Below are positions 34,756-45,999 of a stretch of 64,000 nucleotides of DNA, piece after piece; the stretch's first letter is position 1, and each line of letters starts with the position of its first letter. The notes below the pieces were generated by a model that saw only the letters and a program-made list of their open reading frames with translations, searched no databases and had not been told where the DNA came from. The translations under genes were made by a program, and so were the position numbers. The DNA is from Eriocheir sinensis (lineage: Eukaryota; Arthropoda; Malacostraca; Decapoda; Varunidae), in assembly GCF_024679095.1 (NCBI RefSeq), contig NC_066520.1, positions 17,791,831 through 17,855,830 on the forward strand, read 5' to 3'.

Positions 34756-35690
34756 GTCACTTGATAGCCTGGGACTTTATTCATAACTGCATTTTCAATA
34801 TTAGGGTCCAAAATGTATCTGCAAGTAGTGGTGATCCTAGTCTGGTGTCTGTTTTTAAATAGTCAGGCTGAAATGGGAGGGCATGGATGTATTGCATCCC
34901 TGCTATGTATAGGCACTTCATTTCTAATGGAAGGTAATCCTGCTTTACTAATATGTACAGTGAATGATATCTTTGTAAGAATGATTACCCAGTATTGTAT
35001 GTTGCTTTCCACAATTATTTTACCATTAGTCTCATTCATTTCTAGGTTCAAGTAAAAATTATTATAGGTGCATTCATGTTCATAATTAGAGCTTAAGATA
35101 AAACTATATGCTGTTTCATGATTTTCCTCACAACAGTGTTTGATGACATTCATGCAGTAACAAGAATACAGCTTTAAGTTGAAATAATGTTTGTATTGTA
35201 CATAGTCTCGAGATTGTGTGAGGTGCTAGTTCTGTGTTGCATTCCGCTATTTTCATTGCTTGAAGATTTTTTGTACTTGAAGCTTCCACCCATCCAGGCT
35301 TGTAGTTACAAGTCCAGTAAAGGCACCATTTTATACTTATATGTCATGTTAGTGGGATACTGGAGTAAACAGTTAGATGACTAATAGGGAATGTGGATTT
35401 TTCTAGTGGATAAAAGGCCAGAAAGAAAATGAAAGCTTAAAAAAAAGTGCCTTTTCCCATATTTTCATTCCAAGTCATTGCTGAAACAAACCAATGGAAT
35501 ATTCTTTTGCATCTGTCCGTCTCAGGCGTCATTTGTTTGATTTTAATTTTTTAGACTCCAAATTCTCTGCATTGCCCTAAAGGTTTATATCTTACTAATT
35601 TGCTTCTTGTCACTATGATGTTATTGATATCGCACAAGCCTGTGTAAAATCTTAATTATTGTACTCAATAAAGGTCAATATACCAGGTGT
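34756..35690 (+). other. Probable 3' UTR of the phosphatase gene
   Basis: AT-rich, with no open frame of note, running from the TGA to just past an AATAAA. Confidence 0.65.
35667..35672 (+). terminator. Polyadenylation signal AATAAA for the phosphatase gene
   Basis: The first canonical hexamer I found after the stop codon, 912 bases downstream. Cleavage is expected about 10-30 bases later. Confidence 0.65.
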
Positions 35691-38634
35691 AAGATTATTG
35701 TATCCTTAAGTTATGTATATTATGGTGAATCCTGTGGGTTTAAAACTAAAAGTAATTTGTTTGAGGTATCATGTATAAAATGACACTTAAGTTCAAGTTT
35801 GTGGCCCAGTAGTTGTGTGGCATTACTAGTAGTAATAGTGGGTTTGCCTGGTGTGCCATGATGAGACTGTTTTCGTGTCTCAGGAGAGGTGGGAAGAAAG
35901 GGAAATTTAAATGTAACCCAAGAAAGCATCCCACAAGATCAAGGCAAAGGGCACAGGCATGCACTCACGGACTATGAAGGACCAGTTCCCAGCCCCTCAA
36001 GGGGATAAAATTTAAGACATGAAAGCTGCGGGACTCGATCTTCGCATATTATACATCCACATCCTACTTTTTTTCATTGGACAAGTACCTCTGCTAGAAT
36101 GCCTAATTTTTTATTAGGTAGTTTAACATAGCCGTGCATACCCTAGCACAGTATAAGGCAGCGAAGACCATGTAGTGGTAATTATGATTCAAACCGTATT
36201 CCAACTATAACCACATTCTGCCTTCCCCACGTAGGCTACCTATTAACATTAACATGCCAGAAAGGAAGGATGAACAACTGAATGGGTTGTCCACAAAATA
36301 TCTGGGCTGGGATTTGAACCCGTTGTCGTATTAAGGCCCCCTCCCCTCCACATTTTGAATAGGTACAATGAACATAGGCCCACATTGCTTTCATTGGACA
36401 AATATCTTTCAACTTAGCCAAAATGTTGTTGAAAAGAAAATCCAGCAACTGGGTTCAGCTTCAAAGAGACAGCGATTCGAGACTTCCCAGTTGAGTCGAA
36501 CCTGTGCGTGGCTGCGCGATGGTTTGCCCCTCAGCAGGGAGCTCCATCTAGGAAGAGTTGTGTGTGGAGTGAGGACCCTGAAGACGTTGTAGGAGCAGGT
36601 ACTACCCAAGGCACTTGACAGTATTGGTAGTGTAAGCAAGTGGACACCCTTCTCGTGTGACTTGTTGGATGGCCATTCCTATTGGTCCCACGGCCTTGAA
36701 GGGATAATGTGACGAGGGGCACTACTTCAGGAAAGCAGGTGAGAAGTCCTTATGAGTGTTGGCAGCAAACAGCCTTCTAGTGAGCCTAAACTAGCAGTGA
36801 TGAGGGCCTTCTCTTGGTGACTACCTTTATTGACCCTAAGAAACATCAGGCATTAAGGGGACTTCTCTTTAAGACATAATTACCTAGTTAACAATAATTA
36901 CCCAATGGATTAATATTGCATTTGGAAGGGTTAATGAGGCAGTTTAGGGGTGACATTGGTGATACTTGCTTCAACTAGTGATGTTCAGAATAATTGATGA
37001 TTTATTAGGGACAGGGTAGAGATAGACATGGAAGGAGACTTACTATTGTGCAGCTCATTAGGTAGTAAAGGGTGTGGAATGACCATTAACTTAGTGATGG
37101 TTCAGGGGGATGGGTAGTTCATAGTTTTGGCAGTTAAATACTTATAGAATCACTTACAAATTCTGCCAAGGTCCATCTTAGAGCAGGTAATGTTTGTTGC
37201 ATCATAACCATTTCCTGGGATGTGGATGTTCAGAAATATTGAGGCTTTTTTTTCTGACTGAACTAAGTGAATGAAAAAGAAAAGGTGTAGTTAGTGTTGG
37301 ACATTAAAAGTTATGAAAGTATATTGTGTGACCTTGTTTAACGCATTTCTTAATTGGATTTTTCTTGCTCCTCGAATTTAATGGATGCTGTGCTCTCTCT
37401 CTCTCTCTCTCTCTCTTTTCCCATGTATCTACCTATATCCATATCTACCTATATCTTTATCTCTATTTCTGTATATCTATCTTCCAACACCCAGAGCCCT
37501 TACATGCCTAAGTGCTGCCCCAGGGCAAAGTTCTCAGTGACCCCCCCCCCCCCCAAACACCACTTCCCACCTCCACCACGTACATTACATTTACTGCCTA
37601 TGACCCTGATTTGGGCAACGTGATTATAGGATACCGGTATACATAATAAAATATGCTTTAGCCGTGTGTGCTGTATATAATGTCCATATTGCAGAAAGGA
37701 TAAGGGAAAATGTTTCATATTTTGTTGATTTTAATGCAAAAATTGTTGATTACGGTAAACTATTCAGGCCTTCTTTGACCTTTTTTTATTATTATTTTGT
37801 CAGCCTTGTGGGCGGCAAGTCCAGGCTAGAATTGCCGCCCACCTAAAAGTGCCGCCCCTGGGCATATGCACCCCGACACATTGTGAGGGCCCTGCCAACA
37901 CCTATGTCATCTGTGCCTTGCCTTCTTGGTGCCTGCATGACCTCGAAGTCAGATATTTATTGGTAGCATCCCATTTCCTGCATAAGAAGGTAGTAAAATT
38001 AGTGATGTATTTTATGACAGTGTGCAGGCAGACCGGCATCCGAGTGGCCCATTGTGAGGGAAGGCCGGGCTCACGATCACTGGAGCTTTTACTGTGATGT
38101 GATGTTCCTGCCCACTGCTACACATCCCACTTCTTGTTTCATTATGGAGGTATGCTGGTGTTTCTTCTTCTGTGTGATAGTTAAGCAACATTACGCTGCT
38201 GTAGACTACAAACTATAGTCTTAGGATGGACAGGTTTTATAAATGGTGAAAATGTATTATCTGAAGTTGATGCTGCAATGAAAGCCAGTGAAATTTTGAG
38301 TGTCATTCATTATATATGTTGGGCATAGTGTTTTTCTTGGTGGGGTCTAGTGGTCGGCTCCAGCCTGTTATGGTGCAGGCATGTGTTTATAGTGGTGCTA
38401 TCTTGCTTGGGTCATGCTACCCCTCAGAGCTCAATTTTTTTTTATCCTCTTTAGAGTTAATCTACAATTTGGGTTGATAGGTGGTCCTCAGGACACTATG
38501 TGGGTAGTCTTAGGCCACTCAGCGATGATTGAATATCGTCAGCTTGTAGCAGCAGGCTGGACTCAAACCACTTGGCCATCAATGATTTTCTACTTTCATT
38601 TTATCAGATAAGATAAAAGTAAGGTAAGGAAGTA
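35691..38634. other. Spacer between two convergent genes
   Basis: No exon is supported. It contains a short CT tract (37394-37417) and a C run near 37542-37553. It also has two minus-strand tRNA-like fragments, GGGTTCAAATCCC (36308-36320) and GATGGCCAAGTGG with GTTTGAGTCC (about 38548-38574), which match B-box and A-box consensus and may be ends of old SINEs. Confidence 0.6.
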
Positions 38635-39644
38635 TTTACAGTTCTCAAGTAAACTTTATTTATAGATTTTATTAGTTATCTGAAATTTCTGGTTACATAC
38701 ATAGTGTAGAAAAGCACAGCTGTACAGAGATTATTTACAAGGTTTAGGGAGTCCTAGACCCCCTCAGTACACATGCTGCAGCAGTCTCACGTCTACACTA
38801 AACAAATTATTTAGTTTGAATGAGATCACTGCGTGAGCCAAGTTATGTCCACAGCAGAAGGGCCCCAAAGTGATACCTGCATCCATGCAGCTTATGATAT
38901 AAATTGTTTACATCATGGTCTTCAGTCATAATCATGCATTTCCTTGAATTGTTTCTCCAAAATTATCACTCGCTATATATAACTCCAGCATTCCACTGTA
39001 AAGCACTAATATGCATAGGTATCATGTATATAGATATGTATATTAGTGCCTTACATTATTCTATCCATAGGAATAGTTCTTGGTTATTACCATTTCTTTT
39101 AACTGTGAGCAAGAGCACTTTTGTACTGGTCAGAAGAGCAAAATGTGCACATACCATCCCCATTGTCTCACGATCTTATAGACTCACTCAACACTGAGTC
39201 GTGTGCCTTTGTTGATATCTTCCTTCATGACCAAGACATGGAGATGAATAATGCCTCTGGTAATAACTGCCCTTACAAAATTAGGAGGTATCACTGAAAT
39301 GACTGTCAAATCGGTGACCTCTGGCTACATGGGCAAGTGGCATGTTATCCAGGAGTAGCCCCTTTTCACTAGATTATGTCTGTATGATAATTCTGTGTAG
39401 AGGCAGCCATGAGGGATGCCCATGAAGCTTGAGAGAGTATAAATCCAGCCTTGAATTATTAATGGGGTGGGAAGGCAGCCTGCATGAAAGTGTGCTCAGG
39501 GAACTCCTGGGAACAGGGTGGCAAAGCAATGCCCTTCCTCAGTGTATGCTCCCCTGCAATAGTTCTTGTAGGTGAAGTGTTGAGCCTTGGGTGCAACAGG
39601 TGTTGGGTATCTGTACACATGGTAACTGGTTGAATGCCTGTCTC
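38635..39644 (-). other. Probable 3' UTR of the PDZ/coiled-coil gene
   Basis: About 1 kb of AT-rich sequence lies between the minus-strand TGA at 39645 and an AATAAA. Confidence 0.55.
38655..38660 (-). terminator. Polyadenylation signal AATAAA for the PDZ/coiled-coil gene
   Basis: TTTATT on the plus strand is AATAAA on the minus strand. It is the best candidate downstream of the stop codon. Confidence 0.5.
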
Positions 39645-40490
39645 TCAGCACCACTGCTCGTGAGGCCGGGGACTGGAGGCCATGGCAAGGTTGGCAGAAT
39701 TTCTTGAGGCCACAGGTGTTGGAGGGCTTTGGAGAGTGAAATGAGTGTGGTGGGTGTAAGTTGATAGTCTTTGGTGAGTGTGATTGTGGTCATGTTGCTG
39801 GCTGTTCCTGTGATTATGGGAATGAGAAACGGATGTGGTGTAGTGCGTGGTGGTAGCGGAGGGGCTGTAGGTGTCTCTTGCCTCATCATGACTCTTGCTG
39901 CCGTAGGTATCCAGGTGGTAGGATGCATCTGGGGACAGGGGCCGATGACTACTGTGGTGCTGATGGTTAGGGTGGTAGTGGTGATGCGGCTTGTCACTGA
40001 TCGTCGTGGTGGTAGTGACTGTGCTGGCTGACGGTCCTTGTGGTGGGGGGCGCTGCGTCATGTGATTGTCAGTAACCATTGGGGTCGCACTCACTACCAT
40101 CATTATATTCCCACTCCTGTTCCCACCACCGGAATAGTGATGGTTGTGGTTCCAGGTACCGTTGTGATGAGACGGTGGATAGTGCTCATGCTGTTTCTCG
40201 TAAATATTCTCGTGGCTGCAGTAGTCTTGCCTCTCACACCCTCTCTCATAAATAGGTTGAGTGGAGATGGTGTGTTCCTGGCAGTGGATGTCAGTGTCGA
40301 GGGAGGACCACGTCTGGAGGGGCTGTTGTTGCCAAGTGGATGTGGTGGAGTTGGTGGTGGGGGTCGGTAAGGGTGCGGAGGTGTTTGACGGTCCTTCCTC
40401 TACATTCTGGAGGCTGGTGGTACGCTGTAGACTCAGGCGTTCAGGTTTCTTGGGTGGTACTGGTTTGGTGCGGGAAGGTGGTCGGGAGTC
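39645..40490 (-). CDS. PDZ/coiled-coil protein, terminal exon (His/Ser/Thr/Pro-rich tail)
   Basis: 281 residues begin DSRPPSRTKPVPPKKPERLS, with a proline-rich PVPPKKP segment that fits an SH3-ligand pattern. A long His/Ser/Thr/Tyr-rich stretch follows, with HHHYHPNHQHHSSH and HNHRNSQQHDHNHTHQ, ending PHEQWC and TGA. The acceptor CTTCAACAG is phase 0, matching the preceding exon. The tail is likely disordered. The His-rich runs could bind metal ions, but this is only a composition-based idea. Confidence 0.8.
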   Translation of the reverse strand, partial: DSRPPSRTKPVPPKKPERLSLQRTTSLQNVEEGPSNTSAPLPTPTTNSTTSTWQQQPLQTWSSLDTDIHCQEHTISTQPIYERGCERQDYCSHENIYEKQHEHYPPSHHNGTWNHNHHYSGGGNRSGNIMMVVSATPMVTDNHMTQRPPPQGPSASTVTTTTTISDKPHHHYHPNHQHHSSHRPLSPDASYHLDTYGSKSHDEARDTYSPSATTTHYTTSVSHSHNHRNSQQHDHNHTHQRLSTYTHHTHFTLQSPPTPVASRNSANLAMASSPRPHEQWC

Positions 40491-40998
40491 CTGTTGAAGA
40501 AAGGGAATTTTATTTGGGAAGTGTTCGGAAACATGAATATAATCCATTTCATGATAAATTAGTTACTGTTTTTCATGTTCCCTTAGAAGTGAATCTTTGC
40601 ATCCTTCTACTCTCATCCATTTCAATAGTATTTCAGTACATGCTAAAAAACATCCTAAATAAGTGCAACTTTATTATTCAATTTTTTCTATGTTCTCAAT
40701 CAATCAGTAGGGGCATACACTGGGAGGCAAATCACATTGTCCACACTACACTGCCAACCCTGAGAGTTCCTACGGGCATGTCTCCATGCGGGGCCCTACC
40801 CATTCCTCCTGGCACAATCTATCGACTTTCTTTAGCCACGAACTATGTAGGCATCCCTTTGACCTCCTCCACTTGGGATTGTCTCTTAAGGTGCATCCAC
40901 ATGATCGAGCACTGCCCGTTGGGCAAACATTGTTACCAGATCATGATAGGAAGCAGGAATGTGCGCTGATGATGTCAGAAGTGAGCACCACTGGGTTA

Positions 40999-41834
40999 TG
41001 CCACATCCATACAGTTGAGCACTGACCGGTGGGCACAAGGACTTTGGCTGTCAGCGGGTACATTTAGTGGGCAAAGCATCAAATTGCCCATGCCCGCAGC
41101 TCATACAGAGCACGGGCAATGGCCGCAGTTTTGACGTCGGTATGGAGCTACTACACTACCGGACGCACAACGTGCGTAGGCTCACTTACATATCATGTAG
41201 TGAGAACTTTATATATCTTGGCAAGTTTCTGGTATGATGGCAGATAAACTCTGCTTAGATATCCTCGTGCTATACTGGAGGGATGTGTACGAACACCCAC
41301 TAGCCAGAAATCTGAGAGTTGCCTCCAGACATGCTGCGGGTGCAATGTTTGCCTCATATTTGTATCATGCCTCTTTATGTAAGGTTCTACTTTTGCCAGG
41401 AGTGTATAAAAGGTGTTGATGTCCATCCTCCTGTAGTTCATGCAAGACAGTCACAAAACTACCCAAAACCCCTCCCTACACCACACACTTTTCTGTGATC
41501 TCTTCAGTTTCTTTTTTATGCAGGCAACAATTATGATTGCATAGAGTGAAATCTTCTTTTAAATTATGGCACGCATCATGGTGATCATACCACACTACAA
41601 ACAACCCGCTCACAACCCTTGGTTACTGCCAGCTACCCGCCAACCAGTTGAACCAGCAGCTCAGCCTTGTGGACAACACCACGGGCAAAGTCCGCAGGCC
41701 TTGCCCGCCGGGCACCCCCCAATAGTGTGGAGCCTGCCGGGAATTGCTCCATCTGGTAATACTGCTAATAAGCAGGAGAAATATGCTCAGCGGGCAGTGC
41801 CCGCCAGACAGTGCTCACCCGTGCTGACGTGGCA
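40999..41834 (-). mobile_element. PIF/Harbinger DNA transposon remnant with TTA target duplication
   Basis: The left end TGCCACATCCATACAGTTGA (40999 onward, about 38 bases) is an imperfect inverted copy of the right end, which on the minus strand begins TGCCACGTCAGCACGGGTGA and ends at 41834. Both share TGAGCACTG and GG(T/C)GGGCAC. TTA flanks both sides (40996-40998 and 41835-41837), the target duplication typical of Harbinger elements. A HARBI1-like frame lies inside on the minus strand. A further, unpaired copy of the end motif lies just outside at about 40889-40930, which suggests a second or nested insertion. Confidence 0.75.
41195..41520 (-). pseudogene. HARBI1-like transposase fragment (frameshifted, truncated)
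   Basis: Read on the minus strand, an N-terminal piece (41441 to about 41340) contains MDINTFYTLLAKVEPYIKRH followed by DTNMRQT. After a frameshift, 41328 to about 41199 reads LEATLRFLASGCSYTSLQYS and on to IIPETCQDIYKVL. This is the standard start of Harbinger/HARBI1 nucleases (PFAM DDE_Tnp_4 proteins). An upstream piece near 41480-41520 resembles the usual basic lead-in with a VW-R-E motif, broken by a stop. The catalytic DDE core is absent, so the fragment cannot be active. Confidence 0.75.
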
Positions 41835-41888
41835 TTACGGAAATAACCCAGTGAGCAGGGTTGACAAACAATCTACTGCAATACCAAC

Positions 41889-42170
41889 CTCATTTTTTGA
41901 TTCAGGTCTTGGGGAGATGACTCGCTTGCGGTGGTCAGCGGTTGGTGGCCTTGACGCACTTCCCTGGCCCTGGGCAGAGTGCTGGTGGTTGTGGTGGGGG
42001 TCAGAAGAGGCAGAAGAAGAGGTAGAAGAGGAACATGAGGTAGGGGAAGAGAGGGAGGAGTCAGGGGATCTAACACGAGGTAAGGTTGGGTACTGTTGGG
42101 CACGCTCCACTTCTCCGTTCCTCAGCTGGGGGCTCGCCACGGCCAGGCGCTGCTCCCCCTTCTGGAACAC
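41889..42170 (-). CDS. PDZ/coiled-coil protein, exon 7 (Ser/His/Pro-rich)
   Basis: 94 residues start VFQKGEQRLAVASPQLRNGE, with a serine run (SSTSSSASSD) and a basic HRKR-type site, ending PESKNE. The acceptor CTCCCCAG is strong. The donor GAG|GTTGGT is weak. Phase 0 at both ends. Disordered by composition. Confidence 0.7.
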
Positions 42171-42411
42171 CTGGGGAGGCACACACTGTCAAGATCGGGG
42201 AGGGAAAAGACTGGATGATGAAGATCTGATTAATCATATTCATACCTTATGCTGTTCTAAAGATGAAAACTAAAAATAGGTAAATATAGGGAATGAAGCT
42301 TGAAAAAGTATTATTACTACAAAAATACATAATTTTACTTTTCTTCCCCTTTCAAATGCAGGTAAAAAGGCAGACAACTGAGGTACAGATGCATCCAAGA
42401 GGATCACTTAC

Positions 42412-42571
42412 TTGGATGACGGTGGTGCCAGGCTGGTGGGTGGTGGTGACGATGGCCTTGCCTTCCGCAGGGACTCGCTCCACCTCCCGGGTGCATGTCA
42501 GGGCGTTCTGCAGCTCCAACACCTGCTCTTCTAGGTAGCTGATGCGGTGACTGAGCCGAGTGTTGTCGCTC
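42412..42571 (-). CDS. PDZ/coiled-coil protein, exon 6 (coiled coil)
   Basis: Encodes SDNTRLSHRISYLEEQVLEL and following, a heptad pattern of Leu/Ile/Val continuous with exon 5, ending TTTHQPGTTVIQ. The acceptor is CTCCCACCAG and the donor CAA|GTAAGT. Confidence 0.8.
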
Positions 42572-42939
42572 CTGGTGGGAGGGAGAACATGTTAGTCCAA
42601 CGAAAGATGTTCCATAATAAAACTCTGCAGTGTGTGTTCGTTATCTTGTTAATTCTCCCATCAAGAAAAAAAGTGCTCTGAAGAAAAAAATGCAAAGGTA
42701 CAAAAAAAATTTGAAATGATTTATTGTTATATGTTATATGACTTTAAGATCTTTTACATATGCATAATAATATAAATAAGTGCTCTGAAGAAAAAAAAAA
42801 AAAAAAGTAAAAAAACTGTTGAAAATGAAGATTGATTTATTGTTATATGACTTAAAGATTCTTTACTATGAATCATGCATATAAATTGGGAAACTTTTTA
42901 GGGGAAAAATACCTCCCAGCATGGGAATATAGGACTTAC

Positions 42940-43030
42940 TTGAAGGATTCTTTCTCCTTCTGTGTCTTATCCAGCTTTGCAGAGAGCTCCTTTACTTCCT
43001 TTGATCTGTCCTCTGATTTGCGGCTGGGTC
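42940..43030 (-). CDS. PDZ/coiled-coil protein, exon 5 (charged coiled coil)
   Basis: Encodes PSRKSEDRSKEVKELSAKLD then KTQKEKESFK, a Lys/Glu-rich helix that leads into the exon 6 coiled coil. The acceptor is GCCCCACAG and the donor CAA|GTAAGT. Confidence 0.8.
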
Positions 43031-43417
43031 CTGTGGGGCATGAATATGTTAGAAGCTGGGAAAGAAAACTGCAAACTGTGATCCTTAAGAAAAAAATAAA
43101 ATGATATTGATGGTGTGTATAGATTCTGGATTCTTATGTACAAGATTGTTTGATGACTTACTGACCAAATAACTATGATGAGAATATTCTGTCTGATAAA
43201 TGGAAGATTCCTTTTAACATGGATAAGTACCAGATTCTTCAAGTTTGAACTATAAAAAGGGATATTCAATTATAAGATATGCAGTAAAAGAAAAAAATAT
43301 AAAGAAACAACTAAACAAAAAATAAAGCACATTAATTAACGATGTCAAAATTGCATCTAAATATATGAATTCCACACATGCGGAGAGAAATGATGCAACG
43401 CCTCGCTTGGCGCTCAC

Positions 43418-43527
43418 CTGTGACGGGGCGCGCGACGACCAGGTTGAGGTGCGTGGTGCTGCCCATGACGCGTGTGACCTGCTCCAGCCCGCACCCCACC
43501 ACGCCCTCGCCGTTCACCTCCACCAGT
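43418..43527 (-). CDS. PDZ/coiled-coil protein, exon 4 (second half of the PDZ-like domain)
   Basis: With the preceding AG it reads RLVEVNGEGVVGCGLEQVTR, then VMGSTTHLNLVVARPVTG. This matches the PDZ 'GD-(I/L)-x-x-VNG ... V-x-L-x-V-x-R' half, including the conserved VNG and the closing beta strand. The intron falls right after the GD-R of the preceding exon. The acceptor is CCGCAG and the donor CAG|GTGAGC. Confidence 0.85.
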
Positions 43528-43879
43528 CTGCGGATGGTTAGGGGCACGTAAATATATAATGTGATGCAGGTAAAAAGATTGAAGGTAGAGCAGAGATGAG
43601 AAAAGAGACAATAAGAAACAGATCATGAGAAAAGTAAAGTTTGCATACATGTAAGTTAAGGAATAGTAATACATCGCTCATTAAGACAAGGCAAGGGAGG
43701 GAGGGTAGTGTGCTGTATTAAAATGGTAAGCAAGGGGAAGATATGAAATAGTTAAATATAAAGGTATGGCCAGGTAGGTAGAGGGCGACTATATAGCAAT
43801 TACGGTACAAGGGTAAGACGAGGAATTAAACAAGGGTGGGGGGGAAAAAAAGAGGACATGCAAATTTATGACCCGGAAA

Positions 43880-44395
43880 GGTGAGGTATACCTACGGTTA
43901 GGGTGGGGGTTAGTGAACGTCAGGAATGATTATTAGGGGAGGCGAAGGATCGAGGGTCGTGGGAGAAACAGAAGGGGTGAGGGGGAGGAAGGAAGAGTAG
44001 AGTAACGGATAAGGGATTAGCAAAGGAAGGGTCAGAGAACAGGGAAAGGTTAGATACGTAGACGGGTGGATGTGTCCGAGGATCGTGGGAGAAATATGAG
44101 GGATGAAGAGGAGGAAGGAGAAGTAACGGGTGAAGGATTGGCGAGGAAGGAGGAGGGATTGGGGAGGAAGGATTGGGAAGTAGGAAAGAGTAAGGATTGG
44201 CAAGGAAGAAGGGAGGAGGAAGGAAAAGTAACGGGTGAGTGATTAGCACGGAAGAAGGTTTTGGGAAGAAAGGATTGGCAAGTAGGAAAGAATAAGGATT
44301 GTCAAGGAAGAAAGAGTAAAGAAAAACAAAGAAGAAGGAAAGATTGGCAAGAAAGAATAAGGATTGGACAGAAAAAAAGGAAAAGGTTAGATACA
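43880..44395. repeat. Purine-rich imperfect tandem repeat in the PDZ-domain intron
   Basis: GTAACGGGTGAAGGATTGGC, AGTAGGAAAGAGTAAGGATTGGC and similar phrases recur several times with variable spacing (about 90-160 bases). This is low-complexity GA-rich DNA with no exon signal. Confidence 0.7.
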
Positions 44396-44494
44396 TAAAC
44401 AGCTGAAATGAAGATAAGCTACATACAATCATCCGGTTTTCAATCTAAATATCTGTTAAGTAAAAAAAAACTCAGCCTACTGAATATCACTCAC

Positions 44495-44833
44495 CTGTCT
44501 CCTTTCTTGAGGCGGGTGTCGTCCGTGGCCCAATCAATGACGCAACCGAGAGGCGGGCGCGGGGTCACATGGAAGGGCGGGTTACCTGGGGTGTGGGGAA
44601 TGGTAAGGCTCAGTAGCGAGGCTCCCCCTAGCGCCGCCGCCCCTCCCGCAGACGTGAGGAGGGCGTGGAGAGAGGAGTTGCTTCCCGAGACGCCGTTGCA
44701 GGCCGGGGATGGGGTGTTCTCCTGCAGCCGCGTGGTGAGAACGTTCGACTCCTCCTTCAGGTTGAGGATGTTAAGCTCTTCCCGCTCCAGTTCGTATTCA
44801 AGCTCGGCGGCGCGGATCCTGACGTCTATGTTG
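44495..44833 (-). CDS. PDZ/coiled-coil protein, exon 3 (coiled coil plus first half of the PDZ-like domain)
   Basis: The exon opens NIDVRIRAAELEYELEREEL and NILNLKEESN, a clear coiled coil. A Gly/Ala/Ser/Pro linker follows, then PPFHVTPRPPLGCVIDWATD and DTRLKKGD. The latter is the first half of a PDZ fold with the conserved G-x-L-K-x-G-D type turn, but without a classic GLGF carboxylate-binding loop. The acceptor is CTATCAACAG and the donor ACAG|GTGAGT (phase 2). Confidence 0.8.
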
Positions 44834-44849
44834 CTGTTGATAGAGGAGA

Positions 44850-45105
44850 AGGAGACATTAAGAGCAGCTGTGATGGCGAAGGAAAAAAGGAAAAAAAGAG
44901 AAAGACCAGCGGCGGCGAAGGCATGTAAGTACACCGTAAAGGAAAGGAAGAACGCAATGAATAAGGGGAGGCGGCTGCTTTTGAGAGAGGAAAAAACGCG
45001 AGTGGTAGCTGTGATGACGGAGAAAAGAAAGAAAGAAAAAAGGCCAGCAGCGAAGAGGGCATACAGCTACAGGCACACAGTAAAGAAAAAGAGGGTGAGT
45101 CTACC
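44850..45105. repeat. Two-copy tandem duplication (about 150 bp) beside exon 3
   Basis: Both copies contain GCAGCTGTGATGGCGAAGGA or GTAGCTGTGATGACGGAGAA, then AGAAAGA/AAAAAAGGCCAGC(G/A)GCG, then GGCAT(G/A), then ACA(C/G)(C/T)GTAAAG. The array lies immediately beyond the exon 3 acceptor. Confidence 0.75.
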
Positions 45106-45457
45106 ACAATCGAGACAGAAAGGGTAACTCTGCTATGACAGGAAAGAGAGAGTTAAGACAGAATAGACAACGCAAATCGACGAAGGAAGACGGTTGGAGG
45201 ACATGGATATCACAGGTGGTGGAGTAGTAAAAGGCTTCAAAAAGATGTAAACACGAACAACATTCAAGTCACGCCACAAGAACACTCTGCGTATGTGTTT
45301 AGGTTGAATAACGAGCTCAGTGCCTCTGTTTTATGACGGCTAAACAATCCCTTACTCTTTCTTGCTGTCCACCATCACAAGCAACCTAGGAAAAAGTATA
45401 GTCTGTCTTCATAAAAGTTTAATAATCTTCCAGCTGACGATAGCGGAAAACAACAAC

Positions 45458-45545
45458 AGTAGTAGTAGTAGTAGTAGTAATAGCAGTAGTAGTAGCAGTA
45501 GTAGTAGTAGTAGTAGTAGTAGCAGTATAGTAGTAGTAGTAGTAA
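45458..45545. repeat. (AGT)n trinucleotide microsatellite
   Basis: About 29 units with a few AGC variants and one ATAG slip. Confidence 0.95.
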
Positions 45546-45810
45546 TGTTACCGTTTACGAATATAAAAAAAATATTACCCTGAGATAAACGAAGAAAGAG
45601 TAATGGAGAAAGGGAGACAGAAGGAGGAGGAAGAAGAAGGATAAAAATAAATAGTAAAGGGAGAGGAGGAGGAGGAGAAAAAAAGAGGAGAAGGAATGAA
45701 GAGAGACCCTGCAATATGGTCAACTACCTAAGAGTCGGAAAAAAATAAAGTTCATGCCTATCATTTTAAACGGAAAAAAAAAAAACTTGTACTCTGGATG
45801 ACTGACTTAC

Positions 45811-45999
45811 TCCGTGATGTCGATCTTTTCCAGTGCCAGTTTGAGGTTCTTGACGGCCACACGCTTGGAGTCGAGCTCGCCCTGGACCTTCGCCAGCCGC
45901 TCCTGCACGCTGCGTCGCTCCGTCTCCGTCAGCGCGCCGCCGCCCTCGCTGCCGCCGCCGCCCACCGTCCCGCCGAGGTTGGTGATCTGGGTCTTTAAG
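45811..45999 (-). CDS. PDZ/coiled-coil protein, exon 2 (coiled coil)
   Basis: Encodes LKTQITNLGGTVGGGGSEGG, then LTETERRSVQERLAKVQGEL and DSKRVAVKNLKLALEKIDIT. Helical heptads are interrupted by a Gly-rich insert. The first base completes a Thr codon from exon 1 and the last two start the Asp codon of exon 3. The acceptor is CTCACACAG and the donor GGA|GTAAGT. The 5' edge of this exon is the first unit of an intronic tandem array. Confidence 0.85.

Larger units (their letters stand above)
40491..41888 (-). other. Last intron of the PDZ/coiled-coil gene, largely transposon-derived
   Basis: The interval runs between the donor GAG|GTTGGT (weak, but with G at +5) and the acceptor CTTCAACAG. More than half is a PIF/Harbinger remnant. 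The donor is the least certain junction of this gene model, although phase 0 is kept on both sides. Confidence 0.65.
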
